Source: Morella rubra (taxonomy: Eukaryota > Streptophyta > Magnoliopsida > Fagales > Myricaceae). Taken from it: a stretch of 64,000 nt of DNA. The translations under genes were made by a program, and so were the position numbers. The stretch covers positions 8,508,441-8,572,440 of the forward strand of contig CM025855.1 of NCBI GenBank assembly GCA_003952965.2, written 5' to 3'. Each line of letters opens with the position of its first letter. Position 1 is the first letter of the stretch. Below the pieces are notes generated by a model that worked only from the letters and a program-made list of their open reading frames with translations, searched no databases and was not told the origin of the DNA. Positions 1 to 13,047 of the stretch are shown piece after piece.

Positions 1-2220
1 TTTCATATAACGGGTGGGTTGACCAATGGAAAATCACGGGTGATGCTATTGTGGGAAGAAGGAAATTATTCCCCACTATGGTATGTAGAGATAGTATGGG
101 CACAATAGTTGAAGCGTGGGCTGGGAGTAAGGATGGGACCAACCGTCAGGGGTGGCTCATATGGGTAGGCAGGTGAGACAACCGCCTAAGTCCCCCTAAT
201 TATGAAAGAAGTACTTTTAGAAAATTAAAATTGAGAAGAACAAAAAAAGCAACTTTGAGAATATAACTAGATGAAAGGCTTACAAATTAGGACATCCTAA
301 AATAGTTTACAAAATTGAAATTGAAAAAAAAAAAAAAACATCCATCCTAGAAACTAGCACTAGCTTTCACAATCTCTTTTATTAAATAATAACATCACTC
401 TCTACAAATTCTTCTCCTAAAATCTAGCACTACAACTACCTCCTTTATTACTAATTAACTCAAGTTCTCAAAAAATTAAATTCTCAACATCATTTTTTTA
501 ACCAATCTTGCACATTGTATTCTAATTTCGCGATATTTTCGTTGATTTGCACTCCACAAGTCAATTGACACTTAAATGTGACTGTAAATCTGTCAAGTGT
601 CGCAAAAGTGATCATTAGGAAACATTTTTTTATTTATTTCAAATATGGTTATTTGTTTATTATTTATTTCCTAATTTGTTTCCTACATTATTTCTTTCTT
701 AGTATTTAGAATTTGGAGTTATTTCATCTTTGACATTTTTTTAAAACTTTGAAACGATTCCAATTGCAAAGAGATTTGCACCTTATAGTTAGAAGGTGCA
801 AAGTGTATTTTCTCCAAAGGATAAATTGAGCATAACAAATATGAGTGAATCACGTGGATGACACGTAAGTATCTATGGGGTGTAAATCAACGAATTTTAA
901 AAGTTTATAGACTTAATGTCACGAAATTAAAAGATGAAGTGTAAAGTGTGAATGTCCTTATAATTCAAAGGTGTAAAATATATTTTTTCCTATTTTATTA
1001 GACGAAATATTTGAGATTACCAAAATTTTTAAAGCTACACCCCATCGAATGCAAACTCAAACCCCTATGGTAGCTAATCATCCAGAGGCCGGAACCAGTA
1101 CGAGCCCACATGCAGCACTAATGATGCAGTAGTACTTGCCAGACTAAAAAATGGACGTAGCCCATAACAAAGAAAACAAAATGGTGGCAATTGATGAGTG
1201 TGAGAGGAAGAGAGATACAGATTATTTTGAAAGGAAGGGTGGAACTGTGGACGGAGAAGCAAAAAGCGACACCGGGGGAATGGGATCGAGCATGAAAGAA
1301 GAGGCAGAAAAGAGAAAGGAGTAAGGGGATCCTTGTCCCACCTCTTCCCGGGCTTTCAAATCCTCATCATTACTATCGTAACCCCCAATTACAGTACTAC
1401 TTCTCTTTCCTTGTATTTTTTTTAATGTTTTTCTCTTTTCTTTAGTAGGACGGCTAGGTCGTGGTATCCACTATCCATTATTCATCACAGCTGTTTTTTG
1501 GCAATTATATATTCGCCCTCACTCTTTTTATATATATTTATTATCCCACTATTTCCTTTCTTTCTTTATTTTTTTATTTTTTTATTTTTTTATTTTTTTA
1601 TTTTTTTTGTCTAACTACGAATGGGATATGCCTTTTGTGATTTACATGAATATCTCTGTCTATTTGTTGATCCGTAAACCTCAGTTTCTTTTTCTTTTAC
1701 TTTTTTGGTTGTTTTAATAAAAGACCGTCATGTAAAGCATCCAATGATACCGTTTTACATGTTATCTCGAATCAATGGGAAGAGATCGCTTTTCGTTTTG
1801 GCAAGCATTTGGAGTTCAGTGGAATAAATTTCAAGAACAATATCCCGCCAAGAGAATGAGTGCATGCATGGACTGCTTTGAATAGGTACAAAAACTATTG
1901 ATGTTTAATTTCCTTGTAAAGTGATCTCAATACTGAATGAAAAATTCGATTTAGACCCTAATACTATTAAGAAGGGATAAAATAGGTCAACCCAATTAAC
2001 AAAATAAGTAGGAAAAAATTAAGTCAAACTTCAATCACATAAAGAGATAAGGATTTTATTGATGAAGTGTAAATTTTTTGAAAAATCATTGGAAAGAAAA
2101 TCACGTCGAGCTAGCAATCATCTGAAATTTATTAAAAAAAAAAATCTTATAAAAATGATTCAGACACAAACAACTCTTATTATTAACTCTGACAACCTCA
2201 GTGTAAAAATCTAAACATTC
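1..2220. other. Gene-free AT-rich intergenic region
   Basis: No open frame here has a recognisable domain or a plausible exon structure. The DNA is AT-rich with homopolymer runs and a short heptamer microsatellite near 1.57-1.61 kb. I see nothing else I can support. Confidence 0.6.
1567..1609. repeat. T-rich heptamer microsatellite
   Basis: A unit of seven to eight bases, a run of T broken by a single A, is repeated about five times in a row. It is a simple low-complexity repeat in intergenic DNA. Confidence 0.8.
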
Positions 2221-2530
2221 CTATTTAAACCTGCTCTACGCAGCGTTCACTAAGGTCAGTATGCCTTTCTCTTGGCTTGTTCGGTCTTAGCTCAGTATGC
2301 CTTGTTGGTGGTGCCCAGACTCCTCGCAAGTCTCCATCAAGCAAGTGGGAGCGCTGTGCGACTGGCTAAGAAAGTACGGTAAAACTCTCAAACTCAAATA
2401 CCCCGCCTGCAAATCATGTGCACCGCTTAAGTGAGAGCACCTAATTGGAATTCAAACTTAGGACGTCGAGTCTATAGCTTGCCCTAAGGATAGTCTCTTA
2501 CCACTAGGGTAGACCCTCGCGAGCACAACC
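2221..2530 (-). mobile_element. Probable tRNA-derived SINE
   Basis: Read on the minus strand, the segment opens with a box-A-like stretch (CCCTAGTGGTAAGAGAC, about 2496-2512). About 50 bases on comes a box-B-like stretch (AAGTTTGAATTCC, about 2447-2459). That is the spacing of the internal RNA polymerase III promoter in tRNA-derived plant SINEs. The body then runs about 200 bases toward 2230. No clear tail or target duplication was found, so the ends are approximate. A decayed tRNA pseudogene is the alternative, but the body is too long for one. Confidence 0.45.
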
Positions 2531-5500
2531 TAGTATTTTCGCTTATATTGTTTGTTTAAGCTGAAAACAACAAAGACATTTTCGAGGTCTCCAGAAGGAA
2601 TGCTGAAAAAAAAAGGCTATTTTGAAAGAAGAATTTGATAATTGTTTTTTGGCGCAGTTTTATGCTAGAAAATTAAATAGGCCGTATATATAGTATTCCT
2701 ATTTTGTGATCCTACAACTATAGCACGCTATATATATGCTATTGACATTCGATACTCAATTGAGGAAAACAATATATGGGTGCTGCGTCGAAAAAGAAGA
2801 AAATATTATTTTCTGTGTTTTTGGCTATGAACCCTTTTCTCTTCGTCGATCTGGATAAGATCATCCTCTAAAATTCTTAAAAAATTATACAAATTAAAAT
2901 TATAGATTTCTTAACTAAAATCTCAACCATTCTTAATTTTATAAAATTCAATGATAAAAGTTTGTCAAATCAATCTTTAACATTCTCAAAATACATTACT
3001 TTATATACTAAGAATATGATAGATATTTAATTAAAACAAATATTATAGATATTAATCTTTTAAAGCAATAAATTCAACAAGACAAAGGAAACTGGGGAGC
3101 GAAACAGTTTGTGTAGGTTAAAACTAGACTAATAAATTAAAAAAAACTCAAAAATAAAATCAAAGAAGAAAATAATCTAACTGAACAAAAGTCGTGCAAC
3201 ACCTTCATCCCAAATCTCAAAATCTCCCGATGGCTACATCAGTCTATACCTGAATGCTCGATCCAGCAATATCAGTTTCTCACAAAGCATACAAGACTAA
3301 TAGAATGAGCTTAGATTGGTTCATACCGTGTTTCCAGCCTACCAAAAAGCAACTCCAGAAAATTGGAGTTCGATAGAAAAAAAAAAAGAAAGAATAATTG
3401 ACCAGAGGAAAAAGCCAAAAAGGATTGTGAGAGATCTTTAAGAGCACCTTATAATTACAGTACGTCCTACTATTCATAATTTGGATTGGAAGTAGTACAT
3501 GTTGTGCATCTGGTAAGCTGAAAAAAAAAATAGTGTCGACAGGGACAACATCTATGATGATTTACCAGCCGTGTTAGAAAAAATCAAAGGCACATGTTCA
3601 ACCTTCCTGCATGCCATCCTTGGTTGGTGGACCATGCTGAGGGCTCATGCCTGATGCCTCCATCTACACCTTCATTGTCCATCATGTGTCGATGTCCAAA
3701 CACCTACAAAGTCATATCCTGCAGCCTGCAGCCTGCAGGCATATAAATTTAAACGAAAAGAAAATTGGTCCTCTTAGCTTGGATATGAAATCTCGGACAA
3801 CTCATGCTTCTTTGGAGGGTCTTTTTTAATTGCCCTATCTTTTGGGGGTTGTGGAGAATCAATTGGTCTCCATAGATGTGGACTGTTCAACTAACTCAAA
3901 GCTTATCCCAACTGAAATAGGATCCCATGACTTGATGCTTTAGCCCTACCTAATGGAATCAGAAAAGAAAAATGGCACCTTTAAATGGTGCCAATTTTTC
4001 CATTAGACTATCCTTTCACGAGGGTCTTAAAGTACATTGCAAGCATAAAACTAAGTGACCCAAATAGCGTCCATTTTTTTTTTTGTGCCGGTGACCCAAA
4101 GTAGTGGCCGCAGCCCCTAGCTTGAAGACCTTAAATGGATGCTTAAAATCAAGGTTTAAGGGTTATCATTGAAAATGAAAATCGGGTCCATTGTATGATT
4201 ATAGTACACGATTAAGCAAAATACTTTGCGATTTAGAATTCGTTTTGTAAGGATGATGTCTTTGTAACCACGCTAGCCGGGTAGATGACATCCACGCGTC
4301 CCTTTTCTTTCTTTCTTTCTTTCTTTCTTCCTTCCTATTTTTTGCAGCAAGTGTGGCCCCTGTCCAATTGAGCAGGGGGAAGATACCAACAAATGTATGG
4401 CTTCTTTCAAAGTCAATTTTATGGTGTGCGCTCTTATGTGTCAAAATTTGAAATTTTCAAGGAAGGACGGAGCCATGGAGCAAAGCTTTTAGATCATTCA
4501 GAGAGTGGGCCAAGTTAAGCATTTATCAGATATATTCTATGCGTTTCTAAACAATGCTTAGATGAGATGTTTTGGGAATTCAATATATTGGACCCCTTCA
4601 TTGCATTGCCAAATTGATTATCCTTTTGGTCAAAAATATGAAGGCTTAAAGAGAAGTAAAGAGAAAGGGAGCCCGTGACATAAATTCTAAATTGAACTTT
4701 TGAAAGAAGGTTAAGCTTTTATGTCCCTAAAATTAAGGTAGTCTCACTTTAAACTTATAAGGCTTTAAGCCCTTGAACACTTGAATCTAATCGTTAAAGG
4801 TTCCCTAAATTTAAGAAAGCAAATCTCTTTTGCTGGCTGGCTACTTGTAAGAACTTGAATACTTACCTGCAGCATAGAAGTAGAAGATAGGGGGGGGAAG
4901 AGCAGAAAATGAGTTTCTTTTTAGCTTCCGAGTTACGAATTTTTAACATCGAATGGAATCGCTGTTAGGAACTGGTAGTACAAATCTGAAACATCTAGAA
5001 TAATGTATAATAGACAAAAGCAAAGCAAAGCAAGCAGAAAAGTTAAGATTCCTCCGAGAAAAAAAATGATGGGAGCTATGTAGTACGGGCGTGATGTAAC
5101 TACAGATATAATGAGTAGTGCGTGTGAGACTTTATTTGTTAAAGCAGTGTGGGTAGATTTTTAATTGAATTCGGAAAATGAAGAGAGAAATGGCAATGGG
5201 TCGGTGCATGGCGGTGCAGACATGGCCTAATTCCAACCCAATTCTGCTGAAGCAACACTACTTCTTAGGCAATTACACAATCTCACGGTTTCCTTTTTCT
5301 GTCAAAAGTTGACAATTTCTTCGTCAGATTTGCGGCGACAACCCACTTTTGCTCTGGCCATTGTCCTCATGAATCAGGGATTTTTTTTTTGTTCAGATCT
5401 CATTCATACGCTGCCATGGGAGCACCATGAAAACGGCTTCATTTGTGAGTAAACACCCCACAAACAAAGTGCACCCTGGAAGCCATTAAAGTCGTTTCCA

Positions 5501-6240
5501 TACAAGAAAAATTTGAAGTATGGGGTTTTTCAAAAGAAAACACAAAGCTCCATTGGCAAATAAGCTTGCATAGACACATAGTGATGATATCAAGCATCTG
5601 TACCCTTAACAGGGGCCACATTCTACTTTGAGAGTGGTCCACAGACTCATTGTTATGCGATTGGTAGGCCAACCCATCCCGTTGGCCGAAAAGAATGGGA
5701 TGGAGCTGGCAGGCGTGACCAAGATTGGGTGTTTGCACACGAAGTTAACTCTATCCCCTGGTCAGGTTTTATTAAGAACCTCTAAACGTAGAAGTAAACT
5801 CCAACATCATAGCCCCAATACATCTACTTTCACCTAAGAATTAAGATCACCTATACACTTTTGGTGGATTTTGGCTGGTGCAGGGAGTATTTGTGTTTAG
5901 TTGAATACGTAAGGTAGGACGGCAACTAGAAGAAGGCATAGAATAAGCTAATGCTGCAAGAAATGTTTTTATAAATGTGCAGTTTCTATTTGTACTAAAC
6001 AAATTTTTTTTTTTTCCTAACAGGATGTCCAGGCTAATTTACGCGCACCTTATCTAATCTCGAAATCTATGTAATTCCTGTCTTACATAAACCGAGTAAT
6101 TACAAGACCAACGGTCCTAAGATGACCCCTTGCTTGGGAGTTTGAGTGCTTGTTTTTTAATTCATCAAGCTCTTAACTTTCACAGAGAAAACTTGGTTTT
6201 CTAAGAGAAATCCGCTACTTTCCATGGAAAATCCAGTGGG
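2531..6240. other. Intergenic region upstream of the MYOB gene
   Basis: No supported gene. It is AT-rich and holds a short TTTC/CTTT microsatellite at about 4305-4332. Several short open frames on both strands lack domain similarity and look like chance. Confidence 0.55.
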
Positions 6241-6497
6241 ATCTGTAAGTAGATGAATGTTAAATGCTACTTAATTAATTATATCGAGAGACACATCGAT
6301 GATGCTACAGACAGACATTCTTTAATTTTCTTTGACTCCATAACCACATTCTTTATTTCCTCCGATGCTTGGTCTTCTTTGGTTGTCATTCCACTCAAAA
6401 CCGCCTTTTTCAGTCTAAATAAAGCCAACCCCTCTCTCTCTCTCTCTCTGAACAGTTCCACATCTTGTTCAAAACCTCTCTCTTTTTGATCTTCTCC

Positions 6498-6534
<37 letters not shown>

Positions 6535-6627
6535 CTCAGAATTATCGCTGAAGCTAGACTAGAAACTCTCTCCTTATGTTCTCTTGAATTCCCTCCCTCT
6601 GTACATACCAAGAACAGAGCATCAACG
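6241..6627 (+). promoter_or_regulatory. Probable 5' leader of the MYOB gene with CT microsatellites
   Basis: The 390 bases before the start codon are pyrimidine-rich, with two CT dinucleotide runs at about 6430-6450 and 6500-6528. Such CT tracts are common in plant core promoters and 5' UTRs just downstream of the transcription start. I do not see a convincing TATA box at the expected distance, so the transcription start is not assigned. Confidence 0.5.
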
Positions 6628-9600
6628 ATGGCTGCCAACAAGTTTGCAACCATGTTGAAGAGGAACACCAACAAAATCACCCTTACTCTCATCTATGCCG
6701 CCCTAGAGTGGATTCTGATCGTACTTCTCCTCCTTAATTCTCTCTTCTCTTATCTGATCAATAAATTCGCCGATTACTTTGGCCTTAAAAGGCCTTGCTT
6801 GTGGTGTTCGAGGCTTGATCATATCTTAGAGCCTGGGAAGAGTAAGAATTATAGAGATCTTGTTTGTGAAACTCATGCCTCTGAGATTTCCAAACTCGGC
6901 TACTGCTTGAATCATCAGAAACTGGCCGAATCGCAAGATATGTGTGAGGAATGCACGTCCTCGTCGCAACCTGGTTGTCCAGAATTGTCAAAGCAGTTTG
7001 CTTTCTTTCCCTGGATGAACAAGATTGGCTTTATTCGGAGTGGAGATGAGAAGGTCAGTGAAAATGAGGAGGGGAATTTGAGGTGCTCTTGCTGTGCTGT
7101 GAGCTTGGACAGCAAGTACTACCCCCCTTGTATATTGATTAAGCCTTCTTGGGAGAATTTTGATTACCCCCCGAAACAGAATTGGCTCGCAGAAGCAGGG
7201 GTTGAAGCTCATACTGACGATGGTAATCATTCGGATCGAAGCAGATCGGATTTCGTGACTAGTCAATGCCAAGATGAACAGAATATTGTAGAAAACAGGG
7301 GCCTTCAGATTGTTTCTGATGTTGACATTGATGATGGTTCTGGGAAAAGAGAAGAGGAGGCAGACGATAAATGTTCTGTTTGTGACTTTGGCGGCAAGGA
7401 ACTGGTTGCTGATGGAGACGATAAATTGGACCTGACGTTGTTAAAAGAGCAAGAACGTGTGAAGGAGGAGAATTTGAATACATCCATGGATCATCAGTCT
7501 TGTGATCAGACCATGGTTCAAGTCAAGTTCACAACGGAAACACCCCTTGAAAATCGCCCGCAGCATCTTGAGTTTTTCATTGATCGTGAAGATTGTAGAC
7601 TGATTCCAGTTGAATTGATTGGCACTGTAGCCACAGAAGACCAAGGCGTACCAAGATACGAGGTTGAAGATCAAGGGCATTGTGAGAACCAAGATGTTAT
7701 TTTGGATTTTGATATTAATATAGAACAACATGACGAACCGGTTTTGGAGAATTGGCATGGTTCAATTATGACACAGGCATTTCTTTCAACCCCGGACAGC
7801 AAGGAGGAGCCTAAAGTTGGAGTGCTATCCGTGGTTGTGGTTGAGACTGAGAGCACGTCTGTCTTGCCAACAGAAGAAGATCCAGTGGGGAAACAATATG
7901 AACCAGTTGCAATTGCTCAAGCAACTGAAACACCAGCTGAAGACTACGATCACGAAGTTCGAGCAACTGCAGAAACAGCAAGAGAAATAGATTCAGATGT
8001 TCATCGAGGTAGTCCTATTTTTCTGGTTTGAATGAACTTTATTTTTGGTGTTAAGTTGACAGCCCTAACGATTTTCTGTTCCATGCAGAATCTGAAGAAG
8101 CAATTCAAATGCAGAGCAATGAATTGGATGTAGAGATCCCAATAGGGACAGAGATTCCAGATAAGGAATCACTTGATGAGGCTCAAACCCAAGGAGAAAT
8201 TCAGACATATGAACACAGGCAAGAAGATCCTTCCACCAGCTCTATCATATTGCAAGTCCATGATGTTAATGGTAAGCATTACATTCTTGCATAAACAACT
8301 TTAGAAACTAAATTTTTTAGCTTTTTCGGATACTTTAGTTAATCTCGTATTCTTATGTTAGGTTCTAAGCCAGGTGAAGAACTTATAGCCTTCGAAACCA
8401 TAACAGTAGAAACAAGTAACCAAGCGCTTAATAATGCTATGTCCTTATGTTTGGAGCTTAATGAAACTGAGGAAGAGAAAGTTCCTGATACGCCTACATC
8501 TGTTGAGAGTTTGCACCACTTGCACAAGAAATTGTTCCTGCTTGACAGGAAAGAATCGAACACAGAGGAGTCCCTGGATGGAAGTGTCATTAGTGAGACA
8601 GAAGGCGGAGAGCCGACCATTGAGAAGTTAAAATCAGCATTAAGAACCGAAAGAAACGCTTTGAATGCTTTATATTCAGAACTCGAAGAAGAGAGAAGTT
8701 CTTCTGCAGTGGCAGCGAACCAGACAATGGCAATGATAAATAGGCTCCAGGAAGAGAAGGCAGCAATGCAAATGGAAGCGTTGCAATATCAGAGAATGAT
8801 GGAAGAGCAATCTGAGTATGACCAGGAAGCTTTGCAGCTTTTGAATGAGCTTTTGTCAAAAAGGGAGAAAGAGAAGGAAGAGCTGGGAAAGGAGCTAGAA
8901 TTGTTTCGTAAGAAGGTACAGGATTACGAGGCCAAAGAAAAAATGATGCTGTCAAGGAGAAGAGACAGTAGTACAAGAAGCTCCGCTTCTTGTAGCAATG
9001 GTGAGGATAGTGATGAACTGTCTATTGATTCGAATCATGAAGCAAAGGAAGATGACAGTCTCTGTGGCATTCAAGAAGGTGGCAACCTAAACACTCCTAC
9101 AGATGCAGTTCTATATCTAGAGGAGTCCCTGGCACACTTTGAGGAAGAAAGGCATTTAATTTTAATGCAGCTGAAGGAGTTGGAAGAGAAGCTTTTCATG
9201 TTGAGTGATGAGGAGGAACAACATTTTGAGGATGTCAAACCGGTTGAGTATTCTTTCCAGGAGAACGGGAATGGATACCATAGTAATAACTCGGATTCTG
9301 AGAATGAAGCCAATGGCATTGAAAATGGTCATTCCAAAGAAATGAATGGAAAGCACCATCAAGAGAGAAGAATCAAAGGGTCCAAGGCCAAGAGACTTCT
9401 CCCCCTTTTCGATGCCATTGTTACAGATGGTGAAGATGATTTGGCGAATGGACATGAACAAGGGTTAAGTCCTCTTGCGTTGCAAAAATCCTTGGATGCC
9501 AAGTTTGAAATGGATAAGAAACTTGCTATTGAGGAGGAGGTAGATCACGTTTACGAGAGGCTACAAGCGCTTGAGGCAGATAGGGAGTTTCTAAAGCATT

Positions 9601-9725
9601 GTGTTGGTTCCTTGAGCAAGGGAGACAAAGGATTATATCTTCTCCAACAGATTTTAGATCATCTTCGTGATCTTAGAAGTGTGGAACTCCGTGTCAGCAA
9701 GATGAGTGATGGTGCTTTATATTGA
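6628..9725 (+). CDS. MYOB2-like: Myosin-binding protein, MYOB2-like (GTD-binding / zein-binding domain)
   Basis: Three exons fit GT-AG signals and reading phase: 6628-8008, 8089-8271 and 8362-9725. They encode 975 residues with no internal stop. An N-terminal hydrophobic segment (about residues 18-45) is followed by the family's CLWC cysteine motif (57-60). The middle is long, acidic and probably disordered. A coiled-coil GTD-binding domain (DUF593, also called zein-binding) covers about residues 605-705, beginning EPTIEKLKSALRTERNALNA. A conserved C-terminal helix ends in the region DHVYERLQALEADREFLKHC. Known members (Arabidopsis MYOB1-4) sit on endomembrane vesicles through the N-terminal helix and bind the globular tail of class XI myosins, acting as cargo receptors for cytoplasmic streaming. 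The start is the first in-frame ATG ahead of the membrane helix. The MYOB2 rather than MYOB1 or MYOB3 assignment rests partly on the nearby CRK43-like kinase. The gene looks intact. Confidence 0.93.
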
Positions 9726-10800
9726 CTTCGAGCTTAACTGTTATCCAAGAAAATAGTAGGTACTATTCTGTGACTTTTGCTCGTTTTCTCCTAGAGTTGA
9801 ATTTAAACAGACTTTGTTTATAAATTTGGATTCCCTGGCAAGTGCAGATTTCTCTATTGGAAACGATTGACACCTGCAAAAGGACAAAGAAGCACCAACG
9901 TCGGGGTTCTTAGTGAGGAAACGTGGCATCAATGCACCTCTGCATTGTCAAACCAAATTCCAAAGGAAGTCTCCTAATGGGGAGGGGGGCTCCTGGTATG
10001 GTCTATTTGGTGTCCTTGGTGGACTGCAGCAGAACTGAAGTCCGCCTCTTCCTTTTTGTGTTTCATTTGCCTTTATTATCCAAGGTTTTCGTGTCACAGT
10101 AGGCCCAAATTTTTGTGGGTAGTGTTCGTCGCCACCTTTTGAGGGAAAGGAGGATGATGAGTACATGTGTGTGTGTAGGATAGTGGGATTAAGCCACCCT
10201 GTCATTTGCACCTTGTGGGGGAAAGGCCTGGCTTGCAAAGCTGGAGAGATCCAACAAAGATTCCAGTGCCAGGTACATAGCATTAGTTTATTTAGACAGT
10301 TAGAGTTAGGCAACTCTTTTTGTCATTTTTTAATTTTTTTTTTTTTTTTGTTTAGAGAAGGAAAAGGGGGTAAGCCACCCCTTCATTCTTTCTCGGCTTT
10401 CCATCATTCCATCATATGAGGTTTGTTTGTTTACTATTGAGGGGCGAAGCTGAGTTACCTGTACACTACATGTATCCAGTTGTAAGTATATAAAGCGAGT
10501 GTTTGTTTATAGTGCTTGGGAGTTATGGATTGTGTTCTTTATTTTGTGGCGTACGACCCACATGATTGTACAGGTAGGAAGAAGCACAGTTTGCTTTCAC
10601 CATGTGCATCTTGCTTTAAGCATAAACTACTATTGGTAGGTAGAAACCAACAAAATCAAGTTGCATCAGGTCGGTGCTAAAACAAGAAGGGGGCTCGCCT
10701 TAAACAGCTAGGACTGCGGAGTGCTTTTATTTATTTGTCAAAACATCAACATCATTTATTCCGCCACTTCAAAAAGTCATTACAATCATCAAGGGTCAGT
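9726..10800. other. 3' flank of the MYOB gene
   Basis: It begins with the probable 3' UTR and continues as non-coding DNA with a long T run at about 10330-10350. No exon or RNA gene can be supported. Confidence 0.5.
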
Positions 10801-11110
10801 TAATCTAAGACTACGCTCTTCAGAACAGGGACTGCCTCCCTTAACGAAAACGAAGGCCGCCCAACGAGCTAATGGGTACGCCATCATGTTGGCACCTCCA
10901 TGAACATGGATTACCCTTGCAAAAGCCTATAGAATGCTGCAATCTACTCCCTATGGATCTTCCACTCTTTCCGCCTGGGGTAGTTTTGGATGGCTTTGAT
11001 AACAGCTTCTGAGTCTCCCTCCAGAGTGTACTTCCTGAACTCCAATTCGGCAGCTTCCGCATGAGGTAGGACTGCGGAGTGCCTTTAGGTTGTTCATCAA
11101 AGGTCTCGTA
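10801..11110 (-). mobile_element. LINE RNase H fragment (relic)
   Basis: On the minus strand one frame around 10940-11070 reads AEAAELEFRKYTLEGDSEAV and continues with IKAIQNY. This matches the RNase H (RVT_3) domain at the 3' end of plant L1-type LINEs, where EGDS and VIxAI are typical. Stops and frame changes on both sides show a short dead fragment. There is no neighbouring reverse transcriptase, so it could also be a captured RNase H-like exon, but a LINE relic is likelier. Confidence 0.5.
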
Positions 11111-11966
11111 AAAGTATATTCCACGATGGCACTAGTTCTCTGACCAAACAGGGAGAAAAAGAAAACGAAAGGAAATATATTTGTGACGGAACCAAGTTTC
11201 CTACAAAGTGGAACTGGTAGGCCTTCGAAGAAAATCATGCCACTCTCATGGTAAACAGTAAACACTAATCCAAATGCATAGTACTGTGGAACTTTGCAAC
11301 CACCCAAATGAAGGGAACTCTGTTCTGGGAGTGAATCAGCGAACCCTGCATATAGGAGATTTCAATCCACAAAGTGATCTGCTGTGTGTGTGTGGGAGTA
11401 GCACAATTGCCGATTTGTTTGCCTCGGCTTTGTTAAACTACTGTTTTTTCTTATAGACCTACACGATGGTAAAGTAGTTCATTGATCCCACTCTATACAA
11501 GTATTTCCTTTTCTTTCGCGCAGCTTTAAAAGATTTTCTTAGGTTTTAAATTCTTCCAACAACCCCTCCTGTAGTACTAAATTTTCGTAATTAAGCCACT
11601 TTTTTCAAGAAATTTAGTCATATAATGTAAGCAATCGAGTTTATTCCCTCACATCTCTTTTTAATCACCATGGATTATATCGAACTAGTCAAACTCTTTA
11701 TAAATGATAGGGAGGAAGGAGGGATCATGATATTTTGCAAATTTTGACCTGAATTACATTGTATAATTAGGAAAGAAATAAACATAACAAATAGATATTA
11801 CACTAGTTAGTAAAGTTTGGAACAATGTGTGTCTTACAGCGAGTTTATATGTTGTTTATACTTCTCTCCAAATTATAAAACACAATTTGTATAGAGAATT
11901 ACAAAAGATCTTGGTCTAAAAGGAAGTGGACATAATTGTTGATCTATTGACATTTGGATAGCACAC
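11111..11966. other. AT-rich intergenic region
   Basis: No coding or RNA feature is supported. It ends at the probable hAT-like element that marks the start of the duplicated unit. Confidence 0.5.
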
Positions 11967-12647
11967 TAGGGTTGTGCACCGGTACCAGCAGTGTGTCGGT
12001 TTACTGACATTGCCATCGATACAGGTGCCGCAAATCAGTCACCGTCCTATTTCTTTTCTTTTTTAGTTTCGAGGCCTCTCTCCTTCTCCCCCATTTTTCA
12101 CAAACAGACCCTCCCTCAAAGCTTTCTATGTTCTCCTCTCCCTCTCCCCGATCAGCGCCTCTCTTATCTCCTCCTCCAAGATCAACAATCTCCACGACAC
12201 CTCTACAACAAATCTCTCTCTTCTCTCTCTTTAGCCTTTGGGTTGCTTTGGATCTCTCTTTTCTCTCTCTAGCTTTGATTTTGAATGCGATTTGGCTTGT
12301 AGATTTTGAATTCGATTTGAATTTCAAATTTTGTTGAGTTTAATTGGGATTTGCCTATTTGGTAGAATTTTTTTGGCTTGATTTTGAATGCAATTTGAAT
12401 TTCCTTTGGTTGAGTTTGTAATTTTGTTATTGGAATTTGTCAATTTGAGATTTTTTGTAATGATTTGGTAGATTTTTTATGTGGATGGTGGTAACAGCTA
12501 CTGCCACTGTCAAAACTACTACTGTTAGGTGCCAATTTCCTCTCCTAATGGGGCCAATTACTGTGTCCATTTTTTGGATACTACCGCTAATAGCGGTGGT
12601 AGTGCCCGTGGAGGGCATAACTGCCACCGCTTATGGACAACCCTATT
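11967..12647. mobile_element. hAT-like non-autonomous element
   Basis: The left end reads TAGGGTTGT and the right end carries its inverse, ACAACCCTA. The flanks are tagcacac (11959-11966) and aagcacac (12648-12655), an 8-bp target duplication with one mismatch, as hAT elements make. The interior has a CT-rich tract and no transposase, so the element would need an outside enzyme. Only the right end of a copy is present in unit 2 (about 40118-40268), cut off by the duplication junction. The ends are offset by two bases, so the borders are uncertain. Confidence 0.45.
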
Positions 12648-13047
12648 AAGCACACCACACAAGAAGCCTACTTGATTAGAGCAACTTTGTATTGGAAATT
12701 ACCAATGAAACTGCATCAAGCCATAATTTTTTTTCCTAGATAACCATAGATTTCCTGATGTTTGTTTTATAAAAAATTGTAAGGCTTTTAGGATTTTTTA
12801 TAGAATTGTGAATATTTATGTAGATTGAAGTTTTATAGGTTTTTGTGTAAAGGTTGTTGAAAATTTTTAAAGTTTTAAAGATATTTAATTTTTATTGAAG
12901 TTTGTAAAAAAGTATAAAGAAAGATAATTTGATGTAATTGTTTAATAAAAAAATATTAGAGTTAGGTAGAAAATTATGGATAGACCAAATTTTTTAGAAT
13001 TTTTTTTTTTTAAATATTGAAAGTTGTGTAAAAAGTTGTTGAAGTTT
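12648..13047. other. Segment X start and AT-rich insert
   Basis: 12648 to about 12757 matches 40268 to about 40390 of unit 2. The AT-rich stretch from about 12757 to 14160 has no counterpart in unit 2, so it was either inserted here or lost there. It contains the retroposed element and the MITE listed next. Confidence 0.6.

Noticed and set aside
6279-6692. 137-residue minus-strand frame over the MYOB leader
   Set aside because: It is produced by the CT microsatellites (an Arg-Glu run) and overlaps the MYOB start antisense. No domain.
8590-8976. 128-residue minus-strand frame
   Set aside because: Antisense shadow of the GTD-binding exon, with low-complexity Leu/Pro content and no similarity I recognise.
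10951-11307. 118-residue minus-strand frame as a gene
   Set aside because: A neighbouring frame shows the LINE RNase H similarity, so this is a shadow of a relic.
12001-12327. Overlapping frames on both strands in a CT-rich tract
   Set aside because: Compositional frames inside the hAT-like element; no domain or splice structure.
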